A DNA stretch of 64,000 bases from Brassica napus (Eukaryota > Streptophyta > Magnoliopsida > Brassicales > Brassicaceae): NCBI RefSeq assembly GCF_020379485.1, contig NC_063448.1:49733218-49797217 (forward strand), in the 5' to 3' direction. A model generated the notes under the pieces. That model did not search any database, was not told where the DNA came from, and worked only from the letters and a program-made list of their open reading frames with translations. The translations under genes and the position numbers were made by a program. Position 1 is the stretch's first letter, and the number at the start of each line of letters is the position of its first letter. This document shows positions 33,585 through 44,612 of this stretch, piece after piece.

Positions 33585-34517
33585 TCAGTCCTCGTCCGAC
33601 TCATAATCATTAAAAATCACAAAATGTGGCTGCAAAAAAAATAAAAATTCGTTAGAACTTATACTGGTCACAATTAATTTTGATTTATCACTATTATGAT
33701 TGTTACATGTGGATCGAAGTGTTGAATTATTTCTGCATTGTCAATCACTAAATCAACAACATATGCTGCATTATGTTCTTGTTGACCATTACTTGCGATA
33801 GTAATCTTAAATAGAAGTTTTCTCCCAATCAAATCAGTTAGAGACTGAGGTAGAAAATGTGGATTTTCCTGTAAAACAATAATACATCTTTCAAAGAATA
33901 TATATAAATGCAATTTCCTTAGTTCCCCTAATCTTAAAAACGAAGAAAATACCTGACCAGCCTCTTGGACTAACTCAAACGCAGGTCTCCTAATGAGCCT
34001 CTCCGCAATATTGTTGAAAAGCAAAAACTTGACTTCTCCCTTTGAGTCATCAGAGACACGTACAACCAAGTAGTAACTAAAAAATACACTATTTAAATTA
34101 GTATACAAACATATAATACTGATTTATTACAAAGGCAGCAAGATAAATCTTTATAAACGGCCATACCAGTGAATAGCATGTTCAAAATCCTTGTTGCATG
34201 TTTTGCAGTTGTATATAGGATTATGTTGAAGATGTTGCACGTTTCCCTCAAAACCATCTCCTTGTCTGGCCATTTTTCTTTTGCAAAAATTGCAGGCAGT
34301 GTAGTACCATGGTTTATCCAAATCAATGGCCTCAATTTTTGCAACAACCATATAAGTTCCAGCCTAATTTGAAGCATTTAAATGACAATAAATTTGTAGT
34401 TAAATCATATTTGTCTTCCTCTTTCAGAAAAAAAAAACGCTTTCATATGATAATTCCCAAAATATTTACCGTTGGTGCTTCAATAATTTCAGAAATTGTT
34501 CTCTTCATGGTTAACAT
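33585..34517 (-). CDS. RPA1-like protein, C-terminal OB fold only (191 aa)
   Basis: Exons 34517-34470, 34363-34167, 34076-33953, 33868-33707 and 33629-33585 join in frame to TGA. The protein starts MLTMKRTISEIIEAPT. It continues with the Rep_fac-A_C (DBD-C) domain of replication protein A large subunit: AKIEAIDLDKPWYYTACNFC, then CKTCNKDF completing a CxxC...CxxC zinc site, then VVRVSDDSKGEVKFLLF. DBD-A and DBD-B are absent; a few in-frame codons upstream (LSKHSILEE) suggest N-terminal exons were lost. The third intron (33869-33952) is 84 bp and open in frame, so a read-through form is possible. It would bind single-stranded DNA or partner proteins during transposition, by analogy to Helitron RPA genes. 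The start codon is uncertain. Confidence 0.8.
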
Positions 34518-35350
34518 TTCTTCAAGAATACTATGTTTTGACAAAGATCTATATAAAAACTACTTAGATCGATTTGTATAACATACTAAAAACATAATAA
34601 CAAAGAAGATATAGAGTGGAGATTGTAACCTCTTTGTACTCAATACGATATAGCATGTCGAGTAAAGGTTAGTTTTATTTATAGGAGCATATGAAAAACC
34701 TAGTGTCAAATTAGAAAATCTAACCACTTAAGTAAAACTGATTTTATTATTCTTGTTTGAGCAACAAAATATTCTTATTCGTATGAATAAGGACATGAGT
34801 ACTGGTCAAGTAAACTTCTAACTTTTATTATCTTTTAAGAATGAAGAAATCTCGGATGAACTTATTCAATTGATTTAATACATTTCCTAAACTAATACAT
34901 ATCAGATATATTATTACCATAAGTTTAAGTGGTCTATTGTACTAATAAGGAAATGAAAGTTGGTCAAGTTATAGTTTTACTTTTATAAGTTTTTGTTGAG
35001 AAAGCTTAAAAAATCCAGTCTATATAGTTGTTTAATTGTCACTTCGATTGGTAATATCAATAAGCATGCAAATAAAGCAACGACCAACTTTTCTGAATAC
35101 GTGACAACTCTTCATGAACCACAGCCTTTTATCAATGCATGTGTTGTCTCTTGACCTCTTTAGCACATACTTCTAGCACTTGCACAGCATTTTCATCATG
35201 TACAATCACATCATTTTCCCACCACCATCTTTATAAGTATCGTCCTACAACATCGAACATTACCTATCCGCATTCTCAGCATCGACTGAGAGTAGAAACA
35301 ACTTTCACAAAACTTAAAATATCAAACAAAATACAGACAGTTAAGTGAAT

Positions 35351-35947
35351 ATGGGAGAAGAAAAATCGGTGAACAATTATGACATTGTTTACATCGGTGA
35401 TTCCTCTAATTCAAACGACGACCACTCCAACTCCGATCCCACCATCTATTTCAGAAACATTTCCTTGTCATATTTTGCTGCCGAACCTTTCGAAATGCTC
35501 ACCAAGCACAACAGATTCACGGAACTATGCTTGGAGAACGATAACCCTGAGGCACACTATATTGAGGGCATACTTCAATATTTCGTCCACAAAGAAAAAC
35601 GCAAAGGCCTCTATCATCTACGCCAAGCATCCATTGGTGAGTATACAAACGGTACTTATCTTTACGGTTTGTTATTGCTTGCATTAGAACACTATCCAAA
35701 AGGTAAGAAGTATCTGGATAAACTCCAATGGAAAGAAAATCTATCAACCTCCGATTATTGCTGGAAAAGAGTCAAGAAAACTCTAAGTACAATCCCTGCA
35801 ATTATGGAGACCCGCTACTATACAGCTATGGTGAACCTTGAGCCACGGACTGAGTGCCATCCCGATAACATGGCTGAAGTATGCAAGCATTGTTACTACT
35901 CCAAAAGGCTTACTCAATTTGTTCAGTTTGCTATGAATCAAGACTAA
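35351..35947 (+). CDS. F-box-family-like protein without an F-box (198 aa)
   Basis: A single-exon ORF on the strand opposite to the rest of the Helitron genes, with ATG at 35351 and TAA at 35945-35947. From about residue 50, ELCLENDNPEAHYIEGILQYF, KGLYHLRQASIGEYTNGTYLYGLLLL and KGKKYLDKLQW match the C-terminal repeat region of the crucifer At1g67623-type F-box family, which reads NPEAHY.EG...GL.HL..S...G.YLYG. The expected N-terminal F-box is replaced by an acidic, Ser/Asn-rich leader. It is probably a captured and trimmed host gene; the complete frame suggests recent capture or retained expression. TATA-like TTATAAG is at about 35231, upstream. Without an F-box it could not recruit SKP1 in the usual way. 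Confidence 0.65.
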   Translation: MGEEKSVNNYDIVYIGDSSNSNDDHSNSDPTIYFRNISLSYFAAEPFEMLTKHNRFTELCLENDNPEAHYIEGILQYFVHKEKRKGLYHLRQASIGEYTNGTYLYGLLLLALEHYPKGKKYLDKLQWKENLSTSDYCWKRVKKTLSTIPAIMETRYYTAMVNLEPRTECHPDNMAEVCKHCYYSKRLTQFVQFAMNQD

Positions 35948-36764
35948 AACAAGCAGAGTTGTGGAGATGTATTATCTAAGCACGCATGTAAAATAACTTA
36001 TGTTTTTTACATATGTGATTTATCTATTTCGTTCAGTTTCGTACGTTGCTATTTTGTATGTTTTGCTTGTATTTTTATATAATATCAATTCCAAATAACC
36101 TCAGTCTCATTATCGTTATTTTAATCTTATATAAACGTTTTTTAATAAATGGTGTGTCCGTCTAGGAACATCCACTTTCAAAGATCTACAAAATTATTAC
36201 GCGTATATCCTCTACTCATATTTACTGGGAATCTTAAATTTGTTACCAAATCTAATTAAGAAAGTTACCGACCAAATATCTACAATGATCGACATCTGAT
36301 GTAATATAAACACATTTAATTATTAATTCGGCAAGTGTGTGATATACAGTTTTAAGAAAGATATCAATATGAATTACGTATTGGTCAAGTTAAATCAGTT
36401 CCTAGGTTATACTTTATAAATTTAATATTAGGATGGCTTCATGCATGTTACCTATAATATTTCTGATATTAAGGTAACTGATTTTTTCTTTCTTTTAAAA
36501 GTTGGTTTTACTAATTTTGATATTTAGCCGCCTAATCACTTGAATATTTAAGATATTATTATGCTTCAAATTAATGTATATAATATAAGCATAATATTAC
36601 GACGGCTGCATTCATAGTAACAGTAATGGATAAATATATCAGAGAAACTTATATACGACAAATGAAGATTTTTAATATTAAAATTAAAAAAAACCCAACG
36701 AAGTAATAAATAAAACCAAATCCAATAATTAAGAGTTAAATACGAAAAAAAACATATAGTAACT
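35948..36764. other. AT-rich spacer inside the Helitron
   Basis: No gene recognised between the F-box-like ORF and the three-exon gene. Confidence 0.4.
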
Positions 36765-37287
36765 TCAAATCTCAAATTTAGATGACCATGTTTTAGTCAA
36801 TGGATCCCAAACAAAGTTACGAACAGCACAACACTTTCTAATCAAAGACTTTAGATTTACTCCTTTACGTATTTGTTTGTTAGTCTCCATCCAATCCATA
36901 AACTTGGATTTATCTGGTTCATCGTGGATATTGGCTGAATGTTGGTTTCCGTGTGTAAAGCGCATCATAATGTGAAACTGATGCCTCTTAATGACTTTAT
37001 TGTCTGTATGATTGTCAACTTTTTCGTAACACTGTCACATAACAAACATCAAATTATGACTTGTAAGTACTCCAAACGTATAATAGAAACAAAATATTTT
37101 ATGTGTAAAAAAACTTACATAGCCATAGGAATCCAATGGAGATTTTTCAGGATCAAAAGTGCATAATTCCTATAGGATCATAAAAATTATCTTTTATGCT
37201 GAACAAATTTGTATTGCAAAAAAATTTAGTTTAGTAGCTCGCTAATACCTGGGTAGGAATTGACCAATTATATTTGAGCGGCTTCAT
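36765..37287 (-). CDS. Three-exon gene of unknown function (118 aa)
   Basis: Exons 37287-37249 (13 codons, MKPLKYNWSIPTQ), 37169-37119 (17 codons, ELCTFDPEKSPLDSYGY) and 37031-36765 (88 codons plus stop) are joined by clean GT/AG introns of 79 and 87 bp, all phase 0. The last exon includes RHQFHIMMRFTHGNQHSAN, DWMETNKQIRKGVNLKSL and CCAVRNFVWDPLTKTWSSKF. The protein is basic with several His, Cys and Trp. No signal peptide or membrane segment, and I do not recognise a domain. It lies between the F-box-like ORF and the 117-aa ORFs, within the Helitron and in the same orientation as Rep-helicase. It may be a captured host gene fragment or a Helitron-specific accessory gene. Confidence 0.6.
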
Positions 37288-38729
37288 TGAAAGGGGAGAA
37301 TGTTCGGACGCTATGATTGTAATTTTTGGTAGCAGATTTATAGAAACCTACTAAACACGTCGCTCAATTTAGGGTTTCGAGTTTTGAAATCCGTCTTCTT
37401 TATATTTGGGCTTAACTATGTTTTCAGATCGACTTTTAAAATGGGCTTTGACTGTATTAATGCATATAAAAGCCTAATAACGGGGGATCAGTTCCATTAT
37501 GGTTTTCTACATGTTTAAATTCATAAAACAAGGTTGGTTTCATTTGGATAATAGTGGGTTCTGGGTTTATTTATAATCAGGACTCAATGTCATATTGTAT
37601 AATAACATGTATAAATCAATGGTATTTTTATTATCGGTTTTGCACATTTGATGTTTGTGCTCTCTTGGTGATACGAAATAGTTAATTAGTATTTCTTATG
37701 TTCATGCCATCATTATTTCACAGAAAAATGATGGAACGAAATAAATGTCATATATTTCTCAACTCTAACTGAAGAAACTCTTTAACCCAAAAATGAAGTC
37801 CTATACCCTAAATCCAAACCGTAAAATTAAAATCCTAAATATATATCCCTGGACCCTGTACTGTACACCTGAAATTCAAACCCTAAACCCTAAACCAAAG
37901 TCCTATACCTTAACTCCTAACCGCATACTTTCTATTCAAATTCTAGACCATAAACCGAAACCGTTAATTTGAAATAAGATTTCCCTATATACTTGTCTAA
38001 ATCCTTGACCTTAATCACAAATCATATGCAATAAACCCGCATCTTAGACTTAAAACCGAAGCCGCAAACACTAAACCCAAACCGAAGTATTTAACAAAAT
38101 TAGCATGAAGGACATATTTGACAATTTTTAGGTTAAATATAGGGCAATTTTACATATAGGCTGCGTAAAAATTTAAAAATCAGTTAAACCCAATATCTGT
38201 AAAACGATATATGCAAATCCCCCCTTTCAAGTAATATTTAGTATGTGTCGTTCTATAACTACGAAAATCTAAATCTAATAGTAATGGCTACAAAAAAATA
38301 TTTAAATATTTAAAAGATTTGTTTAGTCAGTGAACTGGTTTTATATTTAAAAGGGTTCTTTTCATAATCGCGTGTCAAGTTAAGGCCAAATGATGAACAA
38401 AATCATAAAAAAATTTCACGATTTCAACCAAATTCATATCACAAAATACTCTTTAAGTAGATCGAAACTACACTGACTGAACACACAAGATCAGCAAAGA
38501 TTGTGTATAAATCATTTAAACGCATTGTTCAACAATCAATCCCCCTATAATGCAATGATCCAGGCTAGTATAAAAGCAGTTCATCAATTCAGTACAATAC
38601 GTTGAAACTATTGAAAATAACATGTTATTAAACTGGTTTACAAAACCAGAAGATAGATTCCGATATTGGTAGCCGAAACAACACAAAAACTAAAACATTG
38701 CAAACTTGGAGATTGTTAAAACAGAGACG
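37288..38729. other. Spacer with CCCTAAA-like degenerate repeats
   Basis: No gene recognised. From about 37790 to 38090 many AAACCCTAAACC / TCCTATACCCTAAA words occur, like a strongly decayed version of the telomere-like arrays elsewhere in the window. Confidence 0.45.
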
Positions 38730-39083
38730 TCAGTCAAACATTTGTGGCTCACCCATCTTGAACCAATCAACGTAAGGAATCTTAACCCCATCCATCTTCT
38801 CCTTTGCGAGCACCAGTTCAGTCTTTAGTTTATTCTTCTCCTTCCTCCTTGCGTCTTTCTTGAAGAGTTCCTTGAGTAACTCTAATTTACCTTGCACGCG
38901 ATAGACTTCACGCTCTTCATCATGCTTGGCTGTGATGGCTTCCAATTGGTTCTGATACATAAAGAGCATGGCTCGGTAACGGTCCCTAGTCTCATTCTTT
39001 CCCTTGTTGAAAGCCTCTTCGAGAGAATAACTGTAATCTTCAACGATCGGTTTTTTGAGCTTTAGATCTCTGTTGAATGCCAT
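38730..39083 (-). CDS. Unknown coiled-coil protein, copy 1 of a paralogous pair (117 aa)
   Basis: A single ORF from ATG 39083 to TGA 38730. It starts MAFNRDLKLKKP and ends YVDWFKMGEPQMFD. The middle (about residues 20-100) is highly charged with heptad-like spacing (EEAFNKGKNE, KHDEEREVYRVQGKLELLKEL), so a coiled coil is likely. It is clearly related to the ORF at 40615-40968: same length, same ends (MAF.......YDW/IDW.K..EPQMFD) and a shared EEAF.(K/N)G.E and RVQGKLEL core. Both start codons sit in the same context ATCTCGCGATGGCATTCAA. The function is unknown. Two related intact ORFs in one element argue for selection or recent duplication. Confidence 0.65.
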   Translation of the reverse strand: MAFNRDLKLKKPIVEDYSYSLEEAFNKGKNETRDRYRAMLFMYQNQLEAITAKHDEEREVYRVQGKLELLKELFKKDARRKEKNKLKTELVLAKEKMDGVKIPYVDWFKMGEPQMFD

Positions 39084-40614
39084 CGCGAGATCTTGCCTTG
39101 CATGTGGAGCAAAGAAATATTGATTAACATATACGTCGTTTATGTAAGCAACACAATTAAAAACAAAATTATACTATTGCTAATTCAGATCAAACATAGA
39201 GACAAAGCGACTAACAGTACTGAAATATATCTATTTATTTTGATCCTCAAAATAAATCAACTAAAGATTATATAAGCAACACAAATTATAACATAATTTA
39301 ACTATTTACAATTCAGATCAAACATAGAGACAAAGCGATCCACAGTGAAATATATATATTTAGTTAGATTCTCAAAATTAAACAATACATGATACTATAG
39401 AGATCTTACAAAACCTTTTTAACTATTCCGATGACACCTTATATTTCCCTAGAAAGATGATCCACATGTATTGAAAACTCCCCAGATTATATTACGTCAA
39501 ATTGAAGTAACAAACCGTGATTCGATAATCAAATAACTGAGTAATGATATACATGTGTTGCTAAGAAATAAAGAAAATGAAAGCTTACAAAGGATTTCTT
39601 TTGAGATTATGAAAGAATTGTAGAGACAATGTCGGCGAAGATGACTGAAATTAGGTTTGATAAAATAGGCGTCAGTCAACAGTTTATATAGAAAGATGGG
39701 TTCTAGAAAAATGCCTTTCCGATTGCCCTATAAATGATAAACCCTTTAGATTCGTTTCCAAATATTTATTAAACATTTATATCATTGAAACTATAAAGGT
39801 TTCCAATATATATATATTACCTTATAAAAATATATAGTCCGAAAAAAAACAGAAAGCAATAGATTTTGAACTAATATATGGATCGCAATGTAGATCGTCA
39901 TTTAAAATATTGCCTTCCTTTCCGAAAAGTAGATTCTATCATGTTTAAATATATGTCGAATAATTAGATATTTATAAAATATATTTATAATCTTGCACGC
40001 ATGTCAATAAATTAAATTATAAAGATTTCAAAAAATATCATCATTTCCATACCTCGATCAAATATATTTAACTTCACAAATCCGATACGAAAAGACCTGT
40101 AGTTAAATTAAAGATATAAACTCTTATTACGTAATTATTTTGTCAGTACATTTCCTTCTTAAATTTTATTAAATCAGTTTCCATTGGTATTCTAAGATCT
40201 CAAGAATCCAAACATGATGCGATATTGTCTTTGACATACTCACGCTACCTTGACTAATGTGATTTAGAGAAATCTATGAACAACTTACCCCACCACTATA
40301 GGTATAACATACTTCCTCTTCCAGTTCAAAAAACCTACTTCCTCTTCGAAAGTCTCATATACAGAAATTTATATTTTGTAACTAAAGCAACTAAATCAAA
40401 CGAATGTGTAATTGGAACATGAAAGCCAATTATAACAATAAGAAATAAATTGAGATAGGCTAATATAAAGGCAGATTATAATATAACAAACTTAAAATAG
40501 TTTAATAACCTACCAAATTTTGCTGGAAAACAAGAAAATATGTTCCATATTACAACACCAAAATATAAAAAAGATTAAACGTTTTAACTTGAAGCAAACA
40601 AGAAATTGACAAGG
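39084..40614. other. Spacer between the paralogous ORFs
   Basis: AT-rich. A short internal duplication is visible (AATTCAGATCAAACATAGAGACAAAGCGA-type words near 39182 and 39311). The 39590-39650 stretch may be a 5' leader exon of the 117-aa gene; not proven. Confidence 0.35.
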
Positions 40615-40968
40615 TTAATCAAACATCTGTGGCTCATTCAACTTGTACCAATCGATGTAAGGAACCTTCACATCAGCCGCCCTTGCCTCTGCAAGCATGA
40701 GTTCCGACTCTATCCTCTCTTTCTCTTCGCTCAATGCAGACATGTTGAAGAGTTCGTCAAAGAGTTCCAGTTTACCTTGTACGCGAGCGACTTCAAGTTC
40801 TTCAGCATGCTTCTTGATGAGCGCATCATGTAGTTGCTTGTACATAAAGAGAATGGCTTGGTAATGCGCAGTCGTCCCCTCCATTCCATTTTTGAATGCC
40901 TCTTCAAGAGAAGTACCGTAATCATCAGTCATTGGAGACTTGCGTTTAAGGTCCTTCTTGAATGCCAT
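40615..40968 (-). CDS. Unknown coiled-coil protein, copy 2 of a paralogous pair (117 aa)
   Basis: A single ORF from ATG 40968 to TGA 40615, starting MAFKKDLKRKSP and ending YIDWYKLNEPQMFD. Aligned without gaps to the copy at 38730-39083, it keeps about half of the positions, especially SLEEAF, VQGKLEL and the C-terminal dozen residues. The charged helix KKHAEELEVARVQGKLELFDEL suggests a coiled coil. No known domain recognised. The divergence between copies implies the duplication is not recent, yet both frames are open, which fits function better than drift. Confidence 0.65.
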   Translation of the reverse strand: MAFKKDLKRKSPMTDDYGTSLEEAFKNGMEGTTAHYQAILFMYKQLHDALIKKHAEELEVARVQGKLELFDELFNMSALSEEKERIESELMLAEARAADVKVPYIDWYKLNEPQMFD

Positions 40969-42308
40969 CGCGAGATGTTGGTCGATCTGCTTATTATAAA
41001 CAGTATTAGTTATAAACGTTATATTATGCCAGCGGAAAAAATAGTTACAACGATCAATAATAAGCAGTTGTACACATAAGATCTCCTAAATACTCATTGA
41101 TTTTTACAGAAAACAAGCCAACCAAGATCCTAGACAGGTTTTTGAACAAAAAGACGCATGACGGATACAAAACCTAAAAAGTCTTGATTCAATTGGTAAC
41201 CGCTTATACAGAAAACTGATGGATCTACATGCAATATATTTGAAAGAAAAAACTAAAGAGAAAGAAAATAAACTTACCGAAAGTTGGAGAGACTCAATCG
41301 GAGAAGAAGTGAGATGAAAGATTTTGTTCACAATTATTCACTGCTGTCTTTATAATGTCTAGGGGACTCTCGATGAGTCGTGTCTTTTCACATTACTTAT
41401 CGAAAACATAAATTATAAATATGTTAACTGTATTTACCTTTCCAATTAATTGTTTTATATACCGACTTAATCATATTATCCGTGTATGTTTTTATTATAA
41501 ATATGATAATTATTTTCTTCCAAAATAATCTCGATAACCTTTATCTGAAAAAGGTTATGCATTAAACTCCTGTTTTTTTAATAATTTTCGATTTTCACTT
41601 CTTGTACAAAGAACCCATTGTTTGCACTACCTTGGGTTTATATCTATGATCTATTTGCATGATTTTTTTAGATAAATGTTTAGTTAAAGAATCTACAAAT
41701 TAATATACAAAGATGTTTTCATATTAAAAAATATAGTCTAATGCTGTCTATAAAAAAAAGTCAAAAAGTATTTAATAGTATAGCAGCTACAAAATTATGG
41801 GCTTAAATACTATTCGGGCAATAAATTGGTTTTTAGTTGGGTATTACAAATGGGCTGAGATTGTATTACTACCAATAAAATTCGAATAAGGGGGATCAGT
41901 TTGATAATAATGTTACGATTAGTAAAATTTCGGTTACATTTTTTTGTTATTCAGTATTTCAAATGGGCTAACTTTGTATTTAGGCCAATTTGAGCTTAAT
42001 ACAAAATCTATTGTCAGAACCAACCAAAGAACTCTCTGAATAAGGAATTTTACCAATGTAATGATTCTAATACGTTACCGATTGGCATAAATACTAAATC
42101 AAAATTCAGAGCCAACCAAAGAAAAGGTTGTCTGGTTTAGATTGGAACTTGATAAAATTTTATTCCAATTAAAAGCAAAAAACAAAGATGGTCGGACCAA
42201 ATCTTAAACAAAACCAAAGACAAAGATACTCAGACAAAGTTTTAAAAAATGAAGCAAAAACAAAGCCATAACACTATAAAGGACAGCAACTCATCAAAAA
42301 GAGACAGC
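40969..42308. other. Spacer inside the Helitron
   Basis: No gene recognised. The region 41100-41340 may hold the promoter or leader of the upstream 117-aa ORF. The rest is AT-rich. Confidence 0.35.
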
Positions 42309-44612
42309 TCACTCGCCCTTGAGTTTCTTTTGAGAGAGTTTCTTGTTAACAGAGTGTTGATCCTCAAGGCAACTGTCGTCATCTTGTTCGCTTTTTCTTT
42401 TGGACAAAGGAGTTGCTGTAAAACCACCAGAACCAGAGGAAATATCATCTGCGGACTCCAACATTAGTACCTGCAAGAAAAGATTTAATCGTATCACTAT
42501 TATGCTCCTATAACAATCAAATTAATCGCAGGTATAAGCGGAAAATTACCGGGTTAGATTTAGGAGGCAAATCAGCAAATTCCTCAACCATTTCACGGTC
42601 ATCAGTAGCCAATCGAACAACATACTGAGAACTCTTTCCTTTGATGTTATCAGCGTCAACTGAAATCTCAAAAAGGACTCTCTTACCAAAGAGATCGCTC
42701 ACTGCTTCAGGTAAGAAGTCTTCATCTTCATTCTACAATTACATAGATAGCGGTCGGCTAATATAATTTACTGTGTTAATTGATGTACAATGGAATTTAT
42801 AAATGTACCTCGTCATAGAGTTCAGCAGCAGAATGACGCACAATTGCTTGAGCATTAGCATCAAACAACAGAAAATTAGCCTCACCGCTATCGTCCTTGA
42901 CATTGGCAATTAATTTGAACCTGAACAAATCCAAAGACAAAACGTCACAGACTATTTCAATGACGATCTACCTAACTGATATTTTTGTATATCTAACCCG
43001 ATCAATACCTGGAAATAACATCACTGTGTTCTTTGTCACACGTATTGCAGAAGAACAAGGGCCGGTCATCAGCATCAACATTGGTTGTAGGCATCACTTT
43101 TTTGTTGTGGTATTTGCAACTTAGATATTGCCAGCCACGTTCAGTATCAATTGTTTCAATGGTCCCCAGAGTAACAAAAGTGCCAACCTATTATTACTCA
43201 ATGAGTATTTTTTAAAAGCACTGATAACACATGGAGTATACAAATGTGTAAAAAATTCAAAAGCGAAGAGTGTAGTCTATATACCACAGAGCTATCAATG
43301 ATCTCTCCGATGGTTAGCCTCTCATTAAGAACAAAAAACCTGGCACGAATAGAAGTAGCAGTACCAACAGACCATTGGCTACTATCGTTGTTCGTAAGAG
43401 CAAGTGAATCATCAGGGAGACTGCCAAATAAAATAATCACACTTTATGTTAAAACGTTTCAGTGAAAACGATGTTCAAAAATCAAAACAAACATCTATAT
43501 GTAGTGAACTTCTCCATAGGTTTCCATCCGGTGAACATCGGATACGTACCTTGCTTTGAACTCCTCAATAAAATCAAGTGTTGGGTTGAGCAGGATATGG
43601 GTTGAATTATACCCGCTAGATATGGAGTAAGCACCTACAAAGTATATTAAGCTTATTAATATGTTATGCTCAGTAACATTTTACACAAACCGGAAGAATA
43701 TTATTTACCTTTCCACTCTTTAACAGAACAGAATCTGATCACACAAATAATCATGGTGGACATGTTACTCCTACTGTAATCGTATACTTGTTTAGCATAA
43801 CTACCCCACAGAGTACACATCATCTTCACATTACTGTATAATATAAACTTAAGTTAAATACAGTTAATAGATGTTTTCTTAGCAAAGTATAAATAAGATT
43901 AAAAATCTTTCACTTTACTTTGGGTCACGCAACTCAACCAAGAGCCTCATGTTGTCTTTTCCTTTTATTATTTTGTTTTCCAGAGACCCGAAGTTAACTA
44001 TTTGGCCAACCACATGTACATACCAAAAATAAGACTCAAATCAGAAACAGGTAGTAGTAAAGTGAAAGACTCTTTAACTAAGTAAGAAACTAACTCACCA
44101 ACCAAACAGCTATGGTCCAGATTTCCACCAAGAATATCAGAGAAGTCCGTGAAATACTTTTCGGGAACTGCACTTGGAAAATCATCAGCTATTCCAACAA
44201 ATGTTGTGTGAAAGAAGCCAATTTTGTAAGGATGTGGCGTCGTACAGTATTCACCAGTAGCATCGTACACTTTGAACAACTGGAGGACAATCGCATCTCC
44301 CTCGCGTAGCTTGTCATCGAATTTTTTGATGAGTTGTTCACCAACTGAAGCATGAATTCTTGTCCCCTAGACAAGAAATATGAAGTCTTTATACACGCAG
44401 AATAATTATATAAACGATGCTTCCAAAAAAAAAGCATATTTAAAGTTACTTACTTCTTTATCAACAACCACCATTTCAATGGTGTTTCCTGATTCTTTGT
44501 TATAGTTTCTCCACAAGCGAAGAATCATAACTTCAATACGGGACGTATCTTTACGTGGTTTTAATTCTCTCACTAAAGAAACAATATTTTTTTTTGCTCG
44601 CACCATTGCCAT
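42309..44612 (-). CDS. RPA1-like single-stranded DNA-binding protein, complete (495 aa)
   Basis: Ten exons join in frame: 44612-44454, 44366-44099, 43997-43919, 43833-43709, 43634-43550, 43420-43285, 43187-43009, 42920-42809, 42732-42550 and 42470-42309. Residues 1-142 form a DUF223-type OB fold (DBD-A): VRELKPRKDTSRIEVMILRLW, IEMVVVDKEGTRIHA and HPYKIGFFHTTFVG. Residues about 143-284 make DBD-B, including MMCTLWGSYAKQVYDY. Residues about 285-442 are Rep_fac-A_C (DBD-C) with a zinc-site variant CKYH...CNTC and FKLIANVKDDSGEANFLLFD. A basic, Ser/Lys-rich tail follows (SKRKSEQDDDS). RPA genes are a known component of autonomous plant Helitrons and presumably protect displaced single strands during rolling-circle transfer. 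No disabling mutation seen. Confidence 0.9.
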
